Shown: piece by piece, positions 45,948-58,996 of the stretch | How the letters are laid out: each line of letters opens with the position of its first letter | How positions within the stretch are numbered: position 1 is the stretch's first letter | NCBI RefSeq assembly: GCF_001922585.1 | Contig: NZ_MRBS01000004.1 | Location: forward strand, 186,001 to 250,000 | Source: Pantoea sp. 1.19 | Lineage (GTDB): Bacteria > Pseudomonadota > Gammaproteobacteria > Enterobacterales > Enterobacteriaceae | Direction of reading: 5' to 3' | DNA: 64,000 bases | Translations under genes and position numbers: made by a program | The notes under the pieces: model-generated | Told to the model about the DNA's origin: nothing | The model's input: only the letters and a program-made list of their open reading frames with translations | Database searches by the model: none

Positions 45948-48296
45948 ATGCCCGCACAACCTGGTTACCTCCTGACACGCCACTGGCGCGATACGCCGGC
46001 CGGCACTGAAATCAGCCTGTGGCTGGCGACCGACGCCGGCCCGCAGCGCGTGGTGCTGCCGCCGCAGGAGTCGGTGGCTTTCCTGCCCGCCGAACAGCGC
46101 GCGCAGGCCGAAGGTCTGCTGGCGGCGGAGCGCGGCTGGCGACTGACGCCGCTGGCGCTGCGCGATTTTCGTCAGCGGCCGGTGCTGGGACTGTACTGCA
46201 CGCAGCAGCGACAGCTGCAGCGACTGGAGCGGCGGCTGCGCGACGGCGGCGTGACCCTGTACGAGGCAGACATCCGCCCACCGGAGCGCTACCTGATGGA
46301 GCGATTTATCACCGCGCCGGTGTGGTTTGAGGGGGAAACGCAGGGCGACGATACGCTGAACGCCCGACTGAAGCCCCACCCCGATTACCGCCCCACCCTG
46401 AAATGGGTATCACTGGATATTGAAACCACCCGCCACGGCGAACTCTATTCGATTGGCCTTGAGGGCTGTGGCTGCCGCATTGTCTACATGCTGGGCCCGG
46501 CTAACGGTGACAACAGCGCGCTGGATTTTACCCTCGAGTATGTCGACAGCCGCCCGCAGCTGCTGGAGCGGCTTAATCAGTGGTTTGCCCACTACGATCC
46601 CGACGTGGTGATTGGCTGGAATCTGGTGCAGTTTGATTTACGGGTGCTGCAAAAGAGCGCCGATCGCTATCGGATCCCGCTGCGCCTGGGCCGCCGTCAG
46701 GCGCCGCTCGAGTGGCGCGAGCACGGCTTCAAGCCCGGGGTCTTTTTTGCCCAGATGGCCGGGCGACTGATTATCGACGGTATTGAGGCGTTAAAATCGG
46801 CCTTCTGGCAGTTTGACTCCTTCAGCCTGGAGGCGGTCTCGCGCGAACTGCTGGGCGAGGGAAAAGCTATCGATAATCCCTGGCAGCGCATGGGGGAGAT
46901 TGATCGTCGCTTCGCCGAAGACAAACCGGCGCTGGCGCGCTATAACCTGAAAGACTGCGAACTGGTAACGCGGATTTTTCATCATACCGAACTGATGCCG
47001 TTTCTGCTTGAGCGCGCCAGCGTGAACGGCCTGGCGGTGGATCGCCACGGCGGCTCGGTGGCCGCTTTTGGCCACCTGTACATTCCGCGCATGCATCGCC
47101 GCGGCTTCGTTGCGCCCAACCTTGGCGACGTGGCCCCGCAGGCCAGCCCCGGCGGCTACGTCATGGACTCGCGCCCCGGGCTGTATGATTCAGTACTGGT
47201 GCTCGATTTTAAAAGTCTGTACCCCTCAATTATTCGCACCTTTCTGATCGATCCGGTCGGGCTGGTGGTTGGCGAGCGGGAGGTCGATGCCATCCCCGGC
47301 TTTCGCGGCGCGCGCTTCTCGCGCCAGCAGCACTGTCTGCCGGCGATCGTTGAACAGATTTGGCAAGGGCGGGAGCGCGCCAAACGGCAGGGAAATGCCC
47401 CGCTGTCGCAGGCGCTGAAGATCATCATGAACGCTTTTTACGGCGTGCTCGGCACCAGCGCCTGCCGTTTTTTTGATTCGCGGCTCGCCTCCTCAATTAC
47501 CCTGCGCGGCCATGAGATTATGCAGCAGACCCGCGCGCTGATTGAAGCGCAGGGCTTCGATGTGATTTACGGCGATACCGACTCGACCTTTGTCTGGCTG
47601 AAGCAGGCGCACAGCGAAGCCGACGCGACCGCTATCGGCCAGCGGCTGGTGAGCCACATCAACCAGTGGTGGCGCGATCGCCTGCATTCCACCCTGCAGC
47701 TGGAGAGCGCGCTGGAGCTGGAGTATGAAAGCCACTACCACCGCTTTCTGATGCCCACCATTCGCGGTGCCGAAACCGGTAGCAAGAAACGTTACGCCGG
47801 GCTGATCCGCGATGGGCAGGGGGAGCGCATGGTATTTAAGGGGCTGGAGACCGTGCGCACCGACTGGACGCCGCTGGCGCAGCAGTTCCAGCAGGCGCTG
47901 TATTTGCGCATTTTTAAAGGCCAGCCGTACCGGGAGTTTATTCTGGAGACGGTGGACCAACTGATGTCCGGCGCGCTGGACGCGCAGCTGGTATACAGCA
48001 AACGGCTGCGCCGGCCGCTCGACGATTATGAACGTAACGTGCCGCCGCACGTGCGGGCCGCGCGGTTAGCCGATGAGCAGCACCGCAAACAGGGGCGCCC
48101 GCTGCGCTACCAGAAAGGCGGTAAAATACGCTACGTGATGGCCACTTCCGGGCCGGAACCGCTGGAATGCCGCGTCTCACCGCTGGATTATGATCACTAT
48201 CTGATCCGCCAGCTGCAGCCGGTGGCCGAGGGGATCCTGCCGTTCGTCGGCGACGATTTTGCTACACTGATCACCGGACAGCTGGGGCTGTTTTGA
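45948..48296 (+). CDS. polB: DNA polymerase II
   Basis: A 782-aa family B polymerase used for replication restart and lesion bypass. The 3'-5' exonuclease has [17 protein letters not shown] (about 154) and [13 protein letters not shown] (about 224). Polymerase motifs are [14 protein letters not shown] (about 418), [13 protein letters not shown] (about 490) and YGDTDSTFV (about 543). All acidic catalytic residues are present. It is preceded by a LexA-like box. Confidence 0.96.
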   Translation: MPAQPGYLLTRHWRDTPAGTEISLWLATDAGPQRVVLPPQESVAFLPAEQRAQAEGLLAAERGWRLTPLALRDFRQRPVLGLYCTQQRQLQRLERRLRDGGVTLYEADIRPPERYLMERFITAPVWFEGETQGDDTLNARLKPHPDYRPTLKWVSLDIETTRHGELYSIGLEGCGCRIVYMLGPANGDNSALDFTLEYVDSRPQLLERLNQWFAHYDPDVVIGWNLVQFDLRVLQKSADRYRIPLRLGRRQAPLEWREHGFKPGVFFAQMAGRLIIDGIEALKSAFWQFDSFSLEAVSRELLGEGKAIDNPWQRMGEIDRRFAEDKPALARYNLKDCELVTRIFHHTELMPFLLERASVNGLAVDRHGGSVAAFGHLYIPRMHRRGFVAPNLGDVAPQASPGGYVMDSRPGLYDSVLVLDFKSLYPSIIRTFLIDPVGLVVGEREVDAIPGFRGARFSRQQHCLPAIVEQIWQGRERAKRQGNAPLSQALKIIMNAFYGVLGTSACRFFDSRLASSITLRGHEIMQQTRALIEAQGFDVIYGDTDSTFVWLKQAHSEADATAIGQRLVSHINQWWRDRLHSTLQLESALELEYESHYHRFLMPTIRGAETGSKKRYAGLIRDGQGERMVFKGLETVRTDWTPLAQQFQQALYLRIFKGQPYREFILETVDQLMSGALDAQLVYSKRLRRPLDDYERNVPPHVRAARLADEQHRKQGRPLRYQKGGKIRYVMATSGPEPLECRVSPLDYDHYLIRQLQPVAEGILPFVGDDFATLITGQLGLF

Positions 48297-48430
48297 CAGG
48301 TGACGAACGCGCCGCCTTCCAGTACCATAGCGCCCTTCCTGAATGCTGACGCACAAATCCCAACCGGACCACCTGCACCGGTTGCAGGCTGTTATCTCAA
48401 AATCACTTACGCAAACAGAGCCACACATCT

Positions 48431-51343
48431 ATGCCTTTTACACTTGGTCAACGCTGGATCAGCGATACGGAAAGCGAGCTGGGACTGGGAACGGTCGTCG
48501 CCGTCGATGCACGCATGGTTACCCTGCTCTTTCCCGCAACCGGTGAAAACCGTCTTTACGCCAGAAATGATTCTCCCGTCACCCGCGTGATGTTTAACCC
48601 GGGCGACACCGTGACCAGCCATGAGGGCTGGCAGCTTCAGGTCGACGACGTACTGCATGAGCAGGGGCTGGTGACATACACCGGTACGCGTCTCGATACC
48701 GGCGAGCAAAACGTGGCGCTGCGCGAGGTGATGCTCGACAGTAAGCTGGTATTCAGTAAGCCACAGGATCGGCTGTTTGCCGGCCAGCTGGACCGCATGG
48801 ATCGCTTCGCCCTGCGCTACCGGGCGCGCCGCTATCATAGCCAGCAGTATCGTCTGGATATCAGCGGCCTGCGCGGCATGCGCACCAACCTGATCCCGCA
48901 CCAGCTGCACATCGCTCACGACGTGGGTCGCCGCCACGCGCCGCGCGTTCTGCTGGCCGACGAAGTCGGGCTGGGTAAGACCATTGAGGCCGGAATGATC
49001 ATTCACCAGCAGCTGATGGCCGGTCGCGCCGAGCGCGTGCTGATCATTGTGCCTGAAACCCTGCAGCACCAGTGGCTGGTGGAGATGCTGCGCCGCTTTA
49101 ACCTGCGCTTCGCGCTGTTTGATGATGCGCGCTATAACGAAGCGCTGCATGACAGCACCAACCCGTTTGATACCGAGCAGATGATCATCTGTTCGCTGGA
49201 TTTTGTGCGCCGCAATAAGCAGCGTCTGACCCAGCTGGCCGAAGCCGACTGGGATCTGATGGTGGTCGATGAAGCTCACCACCTCGCCTGGGAAGAAGAG
49301 GCGCCGAGCCGTGAATATCAGGTCATTGAACAACTGGCCGAGCAGGTGCCTGGCGTGCTGCTGCTGACCGCCACGCCGGAGCAGCTGGGGATGCAGAGCC
49401 ACTTTGCCCGCCTGCGCCTGCTCGATCCCGATCGCTTCCATGATTTTGCCGCCTTTGTCGAGGAGCAGCAGCACTTCCGTCCGATCGCCGATGCGGTTGG
49501 CCAGCTGCTGGCCGATCGGCCGATCGACCGCGAGCAGATGAATCAGATCGGCGAGCTGATGGCCGAACAGGATATTGAGCCGCTGCTGCAGCGCGCCAAC
49601 GGTGAGGGCCATGAAGATAACACGCGCGCGGCACGCCAGGCGCTGATCAGCATGCTGATGGATCGTCACGGCACCAGCCGCGTACTGTTCCGCAACACTC
49701 GCCAGGGGGTAAAAGGCTTCCCGAAACGTACGCTGCATCAGATCCGCCTGCCGCTGCCGACGCAGTACCAGACGGCCATCAAAGTCTCCACCATCATGGG
49801 CAATCGCAAAAGCGCCGACGAGCGCGCCCGCGACATGCTCTATCCGGAGCAAATTTATCAGGAATTTGAAGGCGACAGCGGCACCTGGTGGCACTTCGAT
49901 CCGCGCGTCGAGTGGCTGATGGGCTATCTCACCGGGCACCGCGATGAAAAAGTGCTGGTGATCTGCGCCAAAGCCGCCACCGCACTGCAGCTGGAGCAGG
50001 TACTGCGCGAACGCGAAGGCATCCGCGCGGCGGTCTTCCACGAAGGCCTGTCGATTATCGAACGCGATCGCGCGGCGGCGTGGTTTGCGTCGGAAGAGGA
50101 TGGGGCGCAGGTGCTGCTCTGCTCCGAGATTGGCTCAGAGGGGCGCAACTTCCAGTTTGCCAGCAAGCTGGTGATGTTCGATCTGCCGTTTAATCCGGAT
50201 CTGCTGGAGCAGCGCATTGGCCGTCTGGATCGTATTGGTCAGGCGCACGACATCGACATCATGGTGCCCTATCTGGAGAAGACCGCGCAGTCGGTACTGG
50301 TGCGCTGGTTCCACGAAGGGCTCGACGCCTTTGAACACACCTGTCCCACCGGCCGCGCACTCTACGACCAGGTCTATGATGCGCTGGTCGGCTGGCTGGC
50401 GGCGCCGGAACATCTCGACGGTTTTGACCACTTCATCGTCGACTGTCGCGCCCGTCACGACGCGCTGCGCACGCAGCTGGAACAGGGCCGCGATCGCCTG
50501 CTGGAACTGAATTCCAACGGCGGCGAACAGGCACAGCAGCTGGCCGAACGCATTGGCGAGCAGGATAACGACATTGAGCTGGTCAACTTTGCGCTGAACC
50601 TGTTTGATATCGTCGGGATTAACCAGGAGGACCGCAGCGATAATCTGATCGTGCTGAAGCCTTCAGATCATATGCTGGTGCCGGACTTTCCCGGCCTGCC
50701 GGAAGAGGGCTGCACCGTTACGTTTAATCGCGAGCAGGCGCTGTCGCGTGAAGATGCTCAGTTCATCACCTGGGAGCATCCGATCGTGCGCAACGGGCTG
50801 GATCTGATCCTCTCCGGCGATACCGGCAGCTGCGCGCTGTCGCTGCTGAAGAATAAGGCGCTGCCGGTAGGCACGCTGCTGGTGGAGATGATTTATGTGG
50901 TGGAAGCGCAGGCGCCGAAGCATCTGCAGCTAACCCGCTTCCTGCCGCCGACGCCGCTGCGCCTGCTGCTGGATGCCAAGGGAAATAACCTGGCAGAGAA
51001 GGTCGAATTTGAAAGCTTCAACCGCCAGCTGAATGCGGTTAACCGCCACACCGGCAGTAAGCTGGTGAATGCAGTGCAGCAGGACGTGCATGCCATCCTC
51101 AAGCTGGCCGAAGGTCCGGCGGAAGCGCAGGCACGCGCGCTGATTGCGGCGGCGCGCAATGAGGCGGCCGAGCAGTTAGGTAGCGAACTGTCGCGCCTCG
51201 ACGCCCTGAAAGCCGTGAACCCGAACATCCGTGAAGATGAGATTGAGGCGCTGGAAAGCAACCGCAGTCAGGTGCTGGCGGCGCTGGATGACGCCGGCTG
51301 GCGGCTGGATGCGCTGCGCCTGATTGTCGTTACGCACCAGTAA
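48431..51343 (+). CDS. rapA: RNA polymerase recycling ATPase RapA (HepA)
   Basis: A 970-aa Swi2/Snf2-type ATPase that binds RNA polymerase and helps it recycle after transcription. The N-terminal Tudor-like domains ([20 protein letters not shown]) precede helicase motif [13 protein letters not shown] (about 178), motif II DEAHH (about 280) and motif [13 protein letters not shown] (about 595). Length is close to E. coli RapA (968). Between polB and rluA as usual. Confidence 0.97.
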   Translation: MPFTLGQRWISDTESELGLGTVVAVDARMVTLLFPATGENRLYARNDSPVTRVMFNPGDTVTSHEGWQLQVDDVLHEQGLVTYTGTRLDTGEQNVALREVMLDSKLVFSKPQDRLFAGQLDRMDRFALRYRARRYHSQQYRLDISGLRGMRTNLIPHQLHIAHDVGRRHAPRVLLADEVGLGKTIEAGMIIHQQLMAGRAERVLIIVPETLQHQWLVEMLRRFNLRFALFDDARYNEALHDSTNPFDTEQMIICSLDFVRRNKQRLTQLAEADWDLMVVDEAHHLAWEEEAPSREYQVIEQLAEQVPGVLLLTATPEQLGMQSHFARLRLLDPDRFHDFAAFVEEQQHFRPIADAVGQLLADRPIDREQMNQIGELMAEQDIEPLLQRANGEGHEDNTRAARQALISMLMDRHGTSRVLFRNTRQGVKGFPKRTLHQIRLPLPTQYQTAIKVSTIMGNRKSADERARDMLYPEQIYQEFEGDSGTWWHFDPRVEWLMGYLTGHRDEKVLVICAKAATALQLEQVLREREGIRAAVFHEGLSIIERDRAAAWFASEEDGAQVLLCSEIGSEGRNFQFASKLVMFDLPFNPDLLEQRIGRLDRIGQAHDIDIMVPYLEKTAQSVLVRWFHEGLDAFEHTCPTGRALYDQVYDALVGWLAAPEHLDGFDHFIVDCRARHDALRTQLEQGRDRLLELNSNGGEQAQQLAERIGEQDNDIELVNFALNLFDIVGINQEDRSDNLIVLKPSDHMLVPDFPGLPEEGCTVTFNREQALSREDAQFITWEHPIVRNGLDLILSGDTGSCALSLLKNKALPVGTLLVEMIYVVEAQAPKHLQLTRFLPPTPLRLLLDAKGNNLAEKVEFESFNRQLNAVNRHTGSKLVNAVQQDVHAILKLAEGPAEAQARALIAAARNEAAEQLGSELSRLDALKAVNPNIREDEIEALESNRSQVLAALDDAGWRLDALRLIVVTHQ

Positions 51344-51350
51344 TCACCCT

Positions 51351-51372
51351 GCCCTCCCCGAGTGGGGAGGGC
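51351..51372. terminator. Hairpin between rapA and rluA
   Basis: GCCCTCCCC-GAGT-GGGGAGGGC, a perfect nine-base stem seven bases after the rapA stop. No U-tract follows, so it may act as a processing or pause site as much as a terminator. Confidence 0.5.
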
Positions 51373-51387
51373 ATAAGCGAGCAACCT

Positions 51388-52047
51388 ATGTTGATGGAAC
51401 CCTATTTTCCCGCCCGCGACCCCTGGCTGGTGATCCTCTATCAGGACGATCACCTGCTGGTGGTGAACAAGCCCGCCGGCCTGCTGTCGGTGCCTGGCCG
51501 GCTTGACGCGCACAAAGACAGCGTGATGACGCGTATTCAGCGCGATTTTCCTGCGGCCGAGTCGGTGCACCGGCTGGACATGGCTACCAGTGGGGTGCTG
51601 GCCGTGGCGCTGACCAAAGCAGCAGAGCGCGAGCTGAAGCGTCAGTTTCGCGAGCGCGAACCGCAAAAGCACTACGTGGCGCGCGTCTGGGGACATCCGC
51701 AGGCGGATGAGGGGACCATTGACCTGCCGCTGATCTGCGACTGGCCCAACCGGCCTAAGCAGAAGGTGTGTCATGAAACGGGAAAAGCGGCACAAACTGA
51801 CTACGTGGTGTTGTCACGCGAAGAGGATAATAGCGCGCGCGTGCGCCTGACGCCAATCACCGGCCGCTCGCACCAGCTGCGGGTTCATATGCAGGCGCTG
51901 GGGCATCCGATTCTCGGCGACCGCTTCTATGCTACGCCCGAGGCGCTGGCGATGGCGCCGCGGCTGCTGCTGCACGCCGAAAAACTGACCCTCACTCACC
52001 CGAAATACGGTACGCCAATGACGTTCAGCGCGCCGGCAGACTTCTGA
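51388..52047 (+). CDS. rluA: Dual-specificity rRNA/tRNA pseudouridine synthase RluA
   Basis: A 219-aa enzyme (same length as E. coli RluA) that makes pseudouridine 746 in 23S rRNA and 32 in several tRNAs. The catalytic Asp is in SVHRLDMATSGVL (about 64). DHLLVVNKPAGLLSVPG (about 22-38) and the C-terminal GRSHQLRVHMQALGHPILGD are conserved. Confidence 0.95.
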   Translation: MLMEPYFPARDPWLVILYQDDHLLVVNKPAGLLSVPGRLDAHKDSVMTRIQRDFPAAESVHRLDMATSGVLAVALTKAAERELKRQFREREPQKHYVARVWGHPQADEGTIDLPLICDWPNRPKQKVCHETGKAAQTDYVVLSREEDNSARVRLTPITGRSHQLRVHMQALGHPILGDRFYATPEALAMAPRLLLHAEKLTLTHPKYGTPMTFSAPADF

Positions 52048-52055
52048 CGGCGTCC

Positions 52056-52076
52056 GGCGCCCGTTTTCAGGGCGCC
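52056..52076. terminator. Hairpin between convergent rluA and djlA
   Basis: GGCGCCC-GTTTTCA-GGGCGCC, a seven-base perfect stem between the two stop codons; it can form on both strands. Confidence 0.5.
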
Positions 52077-52084
52077 GCTGCCCG

Positions 52085-52918
52085 CTACTTGATATTCTTT
52101 TCGCGCTTGATCAGATCGTAAGCGGCCTGAATCTCCTGCGCTTTCTGCTTAGCCATCTCCATCATCTGCGGCGGCAGCCCTTTAGCGACCAGCTTGTCCG
52201 GATGGTGCTCGCTCATCAGCTTGCGGTAGGCGCGCTTAATGGTGGCGGCATCATCGCTGCTTTTTACCCCCAGCACGCTGCAGGCATCCTCCAGCGTCGG
52301 TCCACGCTGCGCCTGCTGGTAGCCACCGCCGGCACCGCCGCCCCAGCTGCCCTGCCGGGAGTGGCCGCCGCCAAACTGCTGGCCGCCCTCCATCATGCGC
52401 AGGAACTGATCGAACTGCAGGCGGGAGATGCCCAGCTCTTCTGCAATCACGTACAGGACCTGGCGCTCATTCGGGTGCAGCTGGCCGTCGGCAAAGGCGG
52501 CCTGAATCTGGATTTCCAGAAACATGCGAATCAAATCGAAGCGGCCAAAGCAGGCGCTGCGCAGCTCGCGCAGCTTATCGCGCAGCGGATACTGCCCCTG
52601 CTTACCGACGCGAAATGCCCGCTGGGCGGCGGCGCGCGCCTCACCGTGCAGTTGCATCCGCTCCATCAGCAGCGAGGCGGTTTGAATATCGGTTTCGGTC
52701 ACCCGCCCCTTGGATTTGGTCAAATGCCCCATGACTTCAAAGGTGGTGCGAAAAAACAGCGTCTGTCGCGCCTGCTGATTGGCAAAGTACCCCTGCCCCT
52801 TCGCGCTGCGCGATTTATCAACCAGATGTCCGATCAGCAGGCCAAGCACGATGCCCCACAGGCCCAGGCCGGAAAAAATGCCGATAACCAGACCGAGAAC
52901 TTTACCCCAATAGCGCAT
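52085..52918 (-). CDS. djlA: Co-chaperone DjlA
   Basis: A 277-aa membrane-anchored DnaJ-like protein. One N-terminal helix ([23 protein letters not shown], about 8-30 in overall span) anchors it; a TerB-like domain follows (about 60-180). The C-terminal J domain carries HPD in [16 protein letters not shown] (about 240). It stimulates DnaK ATPase and can induce the Rcs pathway. A Gly/Gln-rich linker (about 185-205) joins the domains. Confidence 0.94.
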   Translation of the reverse strand: MRYWGKVLGLVIGIFSGLGLWGIVLGLLIGHLVDKSRSAKGQGYFANQQARQTLFFRTTFEVMGHLTKSKGRVTETDIQTASLLMERMQLHGEARAAAQRAFRVGKQGQYPLRDKLRELRSACFGRFDLIRMFLEIQIQAAFADGQLHPNERQVLYVIAEELGISRLQFDQFLRMMEGGQQFGGGHSRQGSWGGGAGGGYQQAQRGPTLEDACSVLGVKSSDDAATIKRAYRKLMSEHHPDKLVAKGLPPQMMEMAKQKAQEIQAAYDLIKREKNIK

Positions 52919-53102
52919 ATACTCCTCAAATCGCCATGTCGTTGGCTAAAAATTGCATTATCATACCTGTCATTTAACTCAGCGCCTAACGGCAGTTCGC
53001 TGAAAACGGGCAGGATAACGCTGGCACAACCAGGTTGAGTGCGTTAGTCTCTGACCGTTTATCGGCATGATGCCTGCTATCACGGAATTTTCGATACCGC
53101 GA

Positions 53103-55463
53103 ATGAAAAAACGACTCCCCACATTGCTGGCCACGCTGATTGGCTCAGCCCTTTACAGTCAGTCTGGCCTGGCGGATGATTTACAATCCCAGTGCATGCT
53201 GGGCGTGCCCAGCTTTAACCGCCCGCCAGTGAATGGCAACGCCGATCAACTGCCGGTCACCATCAATGCCGACCAGGCGACCGGCAACTATCCCGATGAC
53301 GCGGTATTTACGGGGAAGGTTGACGTTAAGCAGGGCAACAGCCGGTTGCAGGCGGATGAAGTACAGGTCCACCAGCGACAGCCCAACGGGCAGGACGCGC
53401 CGGTACGCACCGTCGATGCGCTCGGCAATGTGCACTATGACGACGATCAGGTGATTTTGAAAGGGCCAAAAGCGTGGTCCAATCTGAACACCAAAGACAC
53501 CAACGTCTGGAACGGTAATTATCAGATGGTGGGACGTCAGGGCCGCGGCGTTGCCGATCAAATGAAGCTGCGCGGCGATAACCGCTACACCATTCTGGAA
53601 AACGGTTCATTTACCTCGTGCCTGCCCGGCGATAACAGCTGGAGCGTGGTCGGCAGTGAAGTGATCCACGACCGCGATGAGCAGGTGGCTGAGATCTGGA
53701 ACGCCCGCTTTAAGCTGGGCGCGGTACCGATTTTCTACAGCCCCTATCTGCAGCTGCCGGTGGGCGATCGCCGCCGTTCGGGCTTTCTGATCCCCAACGC
53801 CAAGTACGGCAGTAACAGCGGCTTTGAATTTACGCTGCCTTACTACTGGAATATCGCGCCGCAGGCCGATGCGACCATTACGCCGCACTACATCAGCCGC
53901 CGCGGCCTGCAGTGGCAGAATGAGTTCCGCTACCTGACCCGCGCCGGCGCCGGCCTGATGGAGCTGGACTACCTGCCCTCGGACAAGATTTATGAAGATG
54001 AGCGGGCGAAGAACGGTGAGGACTCTAAACGCTGGCTCTTCTACTGGCAGCACGCCGGCGTTTACGATCAGCACTGGCGCTTCAACGTCGACTATCTGAA
54101 GGTCAGCGATCCCTATTACTTTACCGACCTGACCTCAAACTACGGCTCCACCACCGACGGCTATGCGGCGCAAAAATTCAGCATCGGCTACGCCGACACC
54201 AACTGGAACGCCACGCTCTCCACCAAGCAGTTCCAGGTATTCCCGGAACAGGCAAGCAATAACGTCTATCGCGCCGAGCCGCAGCTGGATATTAACGCTT
54301 ACCAGAATGATATCGGGCCATTTGACGGACACATCTATGCTCAGGCAGTGAAGTTCACCAACGTGAACGACCGCCTGCCGGATGCCACCCGTCTGCACGC
54401 TGAGCCCACCCTCAGCCTGCCGCTGTCCAACGGCTGGGCCAGCCTGAATACCGAAGCCAAACTGCTCGCTACCCATTACGAGCAGGATGATCTTGATTAC
54501 TATAACACCACTTACAACCCATCATCACCGCTGGCCAGCTCGGTTAACCGCGTGATGCCGCAGTATAAGGTTGACGGCAAGCTGGTGTTCGATCGCGATA
54601 TGAACTGGGCGGAAGGCTACACCCAGACGCTGGAACCGCGCGTGCAGTACCTGTATACGCCGTATCGCGACCAGAGCCAGATTGGCCTGTACGATACCAC
54701 GCTGCTGCAAACCGACTACACCGGTCTGTTCCGCGATCGCGCCTACAGCGGTCTTGACCGCATCGCTTCCACCAACCAGGTGGCGACCGGGGTCACCACG
54801 CGAATTTTTGATAACGACCTGGTTGAACGTTTTAACGTTTCCGTGGGTCAAATCTACCAGTTTACGCCGTCCCGCGTGGCGCCGCGCTCAAGCGACAGAC
54901 TGGCAGAGGATGATACCGGCAGCCTGATTTGGGCCGGTGACACCTACTGGAAAGTGAGCGATCGCTGGGGCATCCGCGGCGGTATGCAGTATGACACGCG
55001 CCTGGACAACATTGCTCAGGGTAACGCCGTACTGGAATACCGCCGCGATGCCGACCGGATGCTGCAGCTGAACTACCGCTACAGCAGCCCGGAATACGTG
55101 TCTACCGCGCTGAACCGCGACATCACCAAAAACCCGATTTATGAAAACGGGATTTCACAGGTGGGTGCCACGGCAAGCTGGCCGATCGCGGACGCCTGGT
55201 CCGTGGTCGGTGCGTACTACTACGACACCAAATCGCGACAGCCGGCCGATCAGCTGGTCGGCGTGCAGTACAGCTCGTGCTGCTATGCGATTCGCGTCGG
55301 CTATGAACGCAAGATAACCAGCTGGGATAACGAAAACCTGAACAGCAAATACGACAACCAAGTGACGTTCAATATCGAACTGCGCGGCCTGAGCCCGAAT
55401 TACGGCCTGGGCACCGGCGAGATGCTGCGCTCCGGCATTCTGCCTTACCAGCGCGCATTCTGA
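53103..55463 (+). CDS. lptD: LPS-assembly outer-membrane protein LptD (Imp/OstA)
   Basis: A 786-aa outer-membrane barrel that inserts lipopolysaccharide into the outer leaflet with LptE. ATG 53103 ([19 protein letters not shown]) gives a signal peptide cleaved near GLA-DD. An N-terminal LptA-like domain (about 55-200; [20 protein letters not shown]) precedes the barrel. Cys in LQSQCMLG (near 33), FTSCLPGD (near 176) and the pair SSCCYAIRV (near 725) fit the two essential disulfides. It is followed by surA as in E. coli. Confidence 0.96.
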   Translation: MKKRLPTLLATLIGSALYSQSGLADDLQSQCMLGVPSFNRPPVNGNADQLPVTINADQATGNYPDDAVFTGKVDVKQGNSRLQADEVQVHQRQPNGQDAPVRTVDALGNVHYDDDQVILKGPKAWSNLNTKDTNVWNGNYQMVGRQGRGVADQMKLRGDNRYTILENGSFTSCLPGDNSWSVVGSEVIHDRDEQVAEIWNARFKLGAVPIFYSPYLQLPVGDRRRSGFLIPNAKYGSNSGFEFTLPYYWNIAPQADATITPHYISRRGLQWQNEFRYLTRAGAGLMELDYLPSDKIYEDERAKNGEDSKRWLFYWQHAGVYDQHWRFNVDYLKVSDPYYFTDLTSNYGSTTDGYAAQKFSIGYADTNWNATLSTKQFQVFPEQASNNVYRAEPQLDINAYQNDIGPFDGHIYAQAVKFTNVNDRLPDATRLHAEPTLSLPLSNGWASLNTEAKLLATHYEQDDLDYYNTTYNPSSPLASSVNRVMPQYKVDGKLVFDRDMNWAEGYTQTLEPRVQYLYTPYRDQSQIGLYDTTLLQTDYTGLFRDRAYSGLDRIASTNQVATGVTTRIFDNDLVERFNVSVGQIYQFTPSRVAPRSSDRLAEDDTGSLIWAGDTYWKVSDRWGIRGGMQYDTRLDNIAQGNAVLEYRRDADRMLQLNYRYSSPEYVSTALNRDITKNPIYENGISQVGATASWPIADAWSVVGAYYYDTKSRQPADQLVGVQYSSCCYAIRVGYERKITSWDNENLNSKYDNQVTFNIELRGLSPNYGLGTGEMLRSGILPYQRAF

Positions 55464-55517
55464 TCGTAGATTGAATGACAGGCAAACCCGCAGTGCGGAT
55501 TTAACAATGGAAAAAGT

Positions 55518-56813
55518 ATGAAGATCTGGAGAACGCTGATCCTGGGAACGGCCATCGTGGCCAATACCGCTTTAGCAGCACCACAGGTAGTTGATAAAGT
55601 CGCCGCTGTCGTCAACAACGGCGTGGTGTTAGAGAGTGATGTCGACGGCATGATGCAGTCGGTGAAAGCCCAGGCCAACGCGGCCGGGCAGCAGTTACCG
55701 GATGACAAAACGCTGCGTCATCAGATCCTCGAACGCCAGATCATGGATAATATCCAGCTGCAGATGGCCAAACAGATGGGGATCCAGATCAGCGATCAGC
55801 AGTTGGATCAGGGGATCGCCGGTATTGCTCAGCAAAACCGCATGACCCCGGACCAGCTGCGCAGCCGCCTGGCCTACGATGGCGTTAACTACAACAGCTA
55901 TCGCGAGCAGATCCGCAAAGAGATGCTGATTGCGGAAGTTCGCAATAATGAAGTGCGCCGCCGCGTCACTATTCTGCCGCAGGAAGTGGATGCGCTGGCC
56001 AGTCAGATCGGTAATCAAAACGATGCCGGTACTGAGCTCAATCTGAGCCACATCCTGCTGCCGCTGCCGGAAAACCCGACTCAGGCTCAGGTCGATGAGC
56101 AGGAGACACTGGCGCGCAGACTGGTCGGTGAACTGCGCAACGGCGCCGACTTCGGCAAACTGGCGATCACTTACTCTGCCGATCCGCAGGCGCTGAAGGG
56201 CGGTAACATGGGATGGGGCCGCATTCAGGAGCTGCCAAGCCTGTTCGCGCAGGCGCTTTCTACGGCGAAGAAAGGCGAGATTATCGGCCCTATCCGTTCG
56301 GGCGTTGGCTTCCACCTGCTGAAAGTCAACGATATGCGCGGCGAGAGCAAAAACATGTCGGTTACCGAAGTGCACGCGCGCCACATTCTGCTGAAGCCGT
56401 CGCCGATCCTGAGCGATGACCAGGCGCGTCAGAAGCTGCAGCAAATCGCCGCCGACATTAAAAGCGGTAAAACCAGCTTCGCCAACGCCGCCCGTGAATT
56501 CTCCGACGATCCGGGCAGCGCCAATCAGGGTGGCGATCTCGGCTGGACCGCACCGGAAGCCTTCGATCCGGCCTTCCGCGATGCGCTGCTGCGCCTGAAG
56601 AAGGGGGAAACCAGCGGTCCGGTGCACTCGTCATTTGGCTGGCACCTGATTCAGCTGATGGATACGCGCAAGGTCGATAAAACCGATGCCGCACAGAAAG
56701 AGCGCGCCTATCGCCTGCTGGCCAACCGCAAATTTGCGGAGGAAGCACAGACCTGGATGCAGGAGCAGCGCGCCGGGGCCTATGTGAAAATCCTCGATCA
56801 GAATGCGCAGTAA
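55518..56813 (+). CDS. surA: Periplasmic chaperone and peptidyl-prolyl isomerase SurA
   Basis: A 431-aa chaperone for outer-membrane proteins including LptD. The signal peptide ends NTALA-AP. The N-terminal chaperone part ([20 protein letters not shown]) is followed by two parvulin domains: about 175-275 ([16 protein letters not shown] ... GNMGWG) and 285-385 ([17 protein letters not shown] ... GGDLGW), and a short C-terminal helix. Its end overlaps pdxA by 11 bases. Confidence 0.96.
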   Translation: MKIWRTLILGTAIVANTALAAPQVVDKVAAVVNNGVVLESDVDGMMQSVKAQANAAGQQLPDDKTLRHQILERQIMDNIQLQMAKQMGIQISDQQLDQGIAGIAQQNRMTPDQLRSRLAYDGVNYNSYREQIRKEMLIAEVRNNEVRRRVTILPQEVDALASQIGNQNDAGTELNLSHILLPLPENPTQAQVDEQETLARRLVGELRNGADFGKLAITYSADPQALKGGNMGWGRIQELPSLFAQALSTAKKGEIIGPIRSGVGFHLLKVNDMRGESKNMSVTEVHARHILLKPSPILSDDQARQKLQQIAADIKSGKTSFANAAREFSDDPGSANQGGDLGWTAPEAFDPAFRDALLRLKKGETSGPVHSSFGWHLIQLMDTRKVDKTDAAQKERAYRLLANRKFAEEAQTWMQEQRAGAYVKILDQNAQ

Positions 56814-57795
56814 CCCTCGTCTTGTCCTGACGCCCGGCGAACCCGCCGGGATTGGTCCCGACCTCACCGTCCAGCTCGCCCAGCGCGACTGGCCGGTGGA
56901 ACTGGTGGCCTGTGCCGATCCCACTCTGCTCCTCTCCCGCGCCGCCCAGCTCGGCCTGCCGCTGATCCTGCGCGACTACTGTCCCGACCAGCCGGCCACC
57001 CCGCAGGCGGCCGGCACCCTGACCGTCCTGCCGCTGCCGCTGGCGGAAACGGCCGTTGCCGGTCAGTTGGCCGTCGCCAACGGTCGCTATGTGGCTGACA
57101 CGCTGGCCCGCGCCTGCGATGGCTGCCTGAGCGGCGAATTTGCCGCGCTGGTGACCGGACCGGTGCACAAGGCGGTGATGAATGAGGCTGGCGTGCCCTT
57201 TAGCGGACACACCGAGTTTTTCGCCGAACGGGCCGGGGTCGACCGCGTGGTCATGATGCTGGCGACCGAATCGCTGCGCGTGGCGCTGGCGACGACCCAT
57301 TTGCCGCTTAAAGACGTTGCCAGCGCCATCACCCGGGAGAGTCTGCAGCAGGTGATCCGCATTCTGCACAGCGACCTGCACAGTAAATTTGGCCTCGCCC
57401 AGCCGCGGATCCTGGTCTGTGGCCTTAATCCCCACGCCGGTGAGGGCGGCCATATGGGCCGTGAGGAGATCGATACGCTGATTCCGGCGCTGGACGCCCT
57501 GCGCGCGGAAGGAATACAGCTTAACGGTCCGCTGCCGGCGGATACCCTGTTCCAGCCAAAGTATCTGCAGCAAGCCGATGCGGTATTGGCGATGTATCAC
57601 GATCAGGGCCTGCCGGTGTTAAAATACCAGGGCTTTGGCCGCGCGGTGAACATCACCCTCGGCCTGCCCTTTATCCGCACGTCGGTTGACCACGGTACCG
57701 CCCTTGAACTGGCAGGAACCGCTCAGGCCGACGTCGGCAGCTTTATCACGGCGCTTAACCTCGCCATCAGCATGATTAATAACAGCCATGAATAA
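56803..57795 (+). CDS. pdxA: 4-hydroxythreonine-4-phosphate dehydrogenase PdxA
   Basis: A 330-aa NAD-dependent, metal-binding enzyme of pyridoxal phosphate synthesis, acting after Epd (also in this window), PdxB and SerC. Conserved parts are [16 protein letters not shown] at the start, [13 protein letters not shown] with GHTEFFAE (about 125-150), [11 protein letters not shown] with a metal His (about 208) and [12 protein letters not shown] (about 265) with a further metal His. Confidence 0.96.
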   Translation: MRSNPRLVLTPGEPAGIGPDLTVQLAQRDWPVELVACADPTLLLSRAAQLGLPLILRDYCPDQPATPQAAGTLTVLPLPLAETAVAGQLAVANGRYVADTLARACDGCLSGEFAALVTGPVHKAVMNEAGVPFSGHTEFFAERAGVDRVVMMLATESLRVALATTHLPLKDVASAITRESLQQVIRILHSDLHSKFGLAQPRILVCGLNPHAGEGGHMGREEIDTLIPALDALRAEGIQLNGPLPADTLFQPKYLQQADAVLAMYHDQGLPVLKYQGFGRAVNITLGLPFIRTSVDHGTALELAGTAQADVGSFITALNLAISMINNSHE

Positions 57796-58609
57796 TCGCG
57801 TCCACCAGGGCCACTTTGCCCGCAAACGTTTTGGGCAAAACTTCCTTAACGATCAGTACATCATCGACAGCATCGTCGCCGCCATTCATCCGCAAAAAGG
57901 CGAGGCGATGGTCGAAATCGGCCCCGGCCTCGGCGCCCTGACCGAGCCGGTCGGTGAGCGGCTTGACGCCCTGACGGTGGTCGAGCTGGATCGCGATCTG
58001 GCGGCACGGCTGCAGACGCATCCGTTCCTCGGACCGAAGCTGACCATTTTCCAGCAGGATGCCATGACTTTTGACTTCGCCGCACTGGCGCAGGCGCGCG
58101 GCCAGCCGCTGCGGGTCTTTGGCAATTTGCCCTACAACATCTCCACCCCGCTGATGTTCCACCTTTTCAGCTATACTGATGCGATCAAAGATATGCACTT
58201 TATGCTGCAAAAAGAGGTGGTCAACCGGCTGGTTGCCGGTCCGGGCAGCAAGGCTTACGGCCGCCTGAGCGTGATGGCGCAGTACTATTGTCAGGTGATT
58301 CCGGTACTGGAAGTGCCGCCGGAATCTTTCACGCCGGCACCAAAAGTTGACTCCGCCGTGGTGCGTTTAGTGCCACACGCGGTAGTGCCGCACCCGGTGC
58401 AGCAAATCAAAACGCTCAGTCGTATTACGCTGGAAGCCTTTGGTAAACGACGTAAAACGCTGCGTAACAGCCTCGGGCACCTGTTCTCCGACGCGGTCTT
58501 TGCCGAACTCGGCGTGGATGCTACCCTGCGCGCAGAGAACATTTCCGTTGCCCAATACTGCCAGCTGGCCAACTGGTTAACCGCGAATCCGGTATCGCAG
58601 GAGGAGTAA
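57788..58609 (+). CDS. rsmA: 16S rRNA dimethyladenosine transferase RsmA (KsgA)
   Basis: A 273-aa SAM-dependent enzyme that dimethylates A1518 and A1519 of 16S rRNA, a late check in 30S assembly. N-terminal [10 protein letters not shown], the SAM motif [14 protein letters not shown] (about 40-53) and catalytic NLPYNISTP (about 113-121) are intact. It overlaps pdxA by eight bases and is followed by apaG after two bases. Confidence 0.97.
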   Translation: MNNRVHQGHFARKRFGQNFLNDQYIIDSIVAAIHPQKGEAMVEIGPGLGALTEPVGERLDALTVVELDRDLAARLQTHPFLGPKLTIFQQDAMTFDFAALAQARGQPLRVFGNLPYNISTPLMFHLFSYTDAIKDMHFMLQKEVVNRLVAGPGSKAYGRLSVMAQYYCQVIPVLEVPPESFTPAPKVDSAVVRLVPHAVVPHPVQQIKTLSRITLEAFGKRRKTLRNSLGHLFSDAVFAELGVDATLRAENISVAQYCQLANWLTANPVSQEE

Positions 58610-58611
58610 GC

Positions 58612-58989
58612 ATGATCGAGAAGCCCCGCGTGTGTGTCCAGGTACAAAGCGTCTACGTTGAGTCGCAATCCGCTCCGGAATCCGGCCGTTTCGTGTTTGC
58701 TTACACCATTACCGTACGCAACCTCGGGCGTTCCTCGGTGCAGCTGCACAGCCGCTACTGGCTGATCACTAACGGTAACGGCCGCGAGACTGAAGTGCAG
58801 GGTGAAGGCGTGGTGGGCGAGCAGCCCCACATCGCTCCCGGCGGTGAGTTCCAGTACACCAGCGGTGCGATTCTGGAAACGCCAATGGGCACCATGCAGG
58901 GCCACTATGAAATGGTCGATCAGCATGGCGAGCACTTTCACGTCGATATTCCGGTATTCCGCCTCGCGGTCCATACCCACATCCATTAA
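58612..58989 (+). CDS. apaG: ApaG (CorD) family protein
   Basis: A 125-aa fibronectin-III-like protein. [20 protein letters not shown] (about 29-48) and [19 protein letters not shown] are family hallmarks. Related to Salmonella CorD, tied to Co2+/Mg2+ efflux phenotypes; mechanism unknown. Cotranscribed with apaH. Confidence 0.94.
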   Translation: MIEKPRVCVQVQSVYVESQSAPESGRFVFAYTITVRNLGRSSVQLHSRYWLITNGNGRETEVQGEGVVGEQPHIAPGGEFQYTSGAILETPMGTMQGHYEMVDQHGEHFHVDIPVFRLAVHTHIH

Positions 58990-58996
58990 GTGATTC

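Noticed and set aside
52919-53102. Sigma-E promoter for lptD
   Set aside because: TCTGA is present near 53049 but no GGAACTT-like -35 element lies at the right distance.
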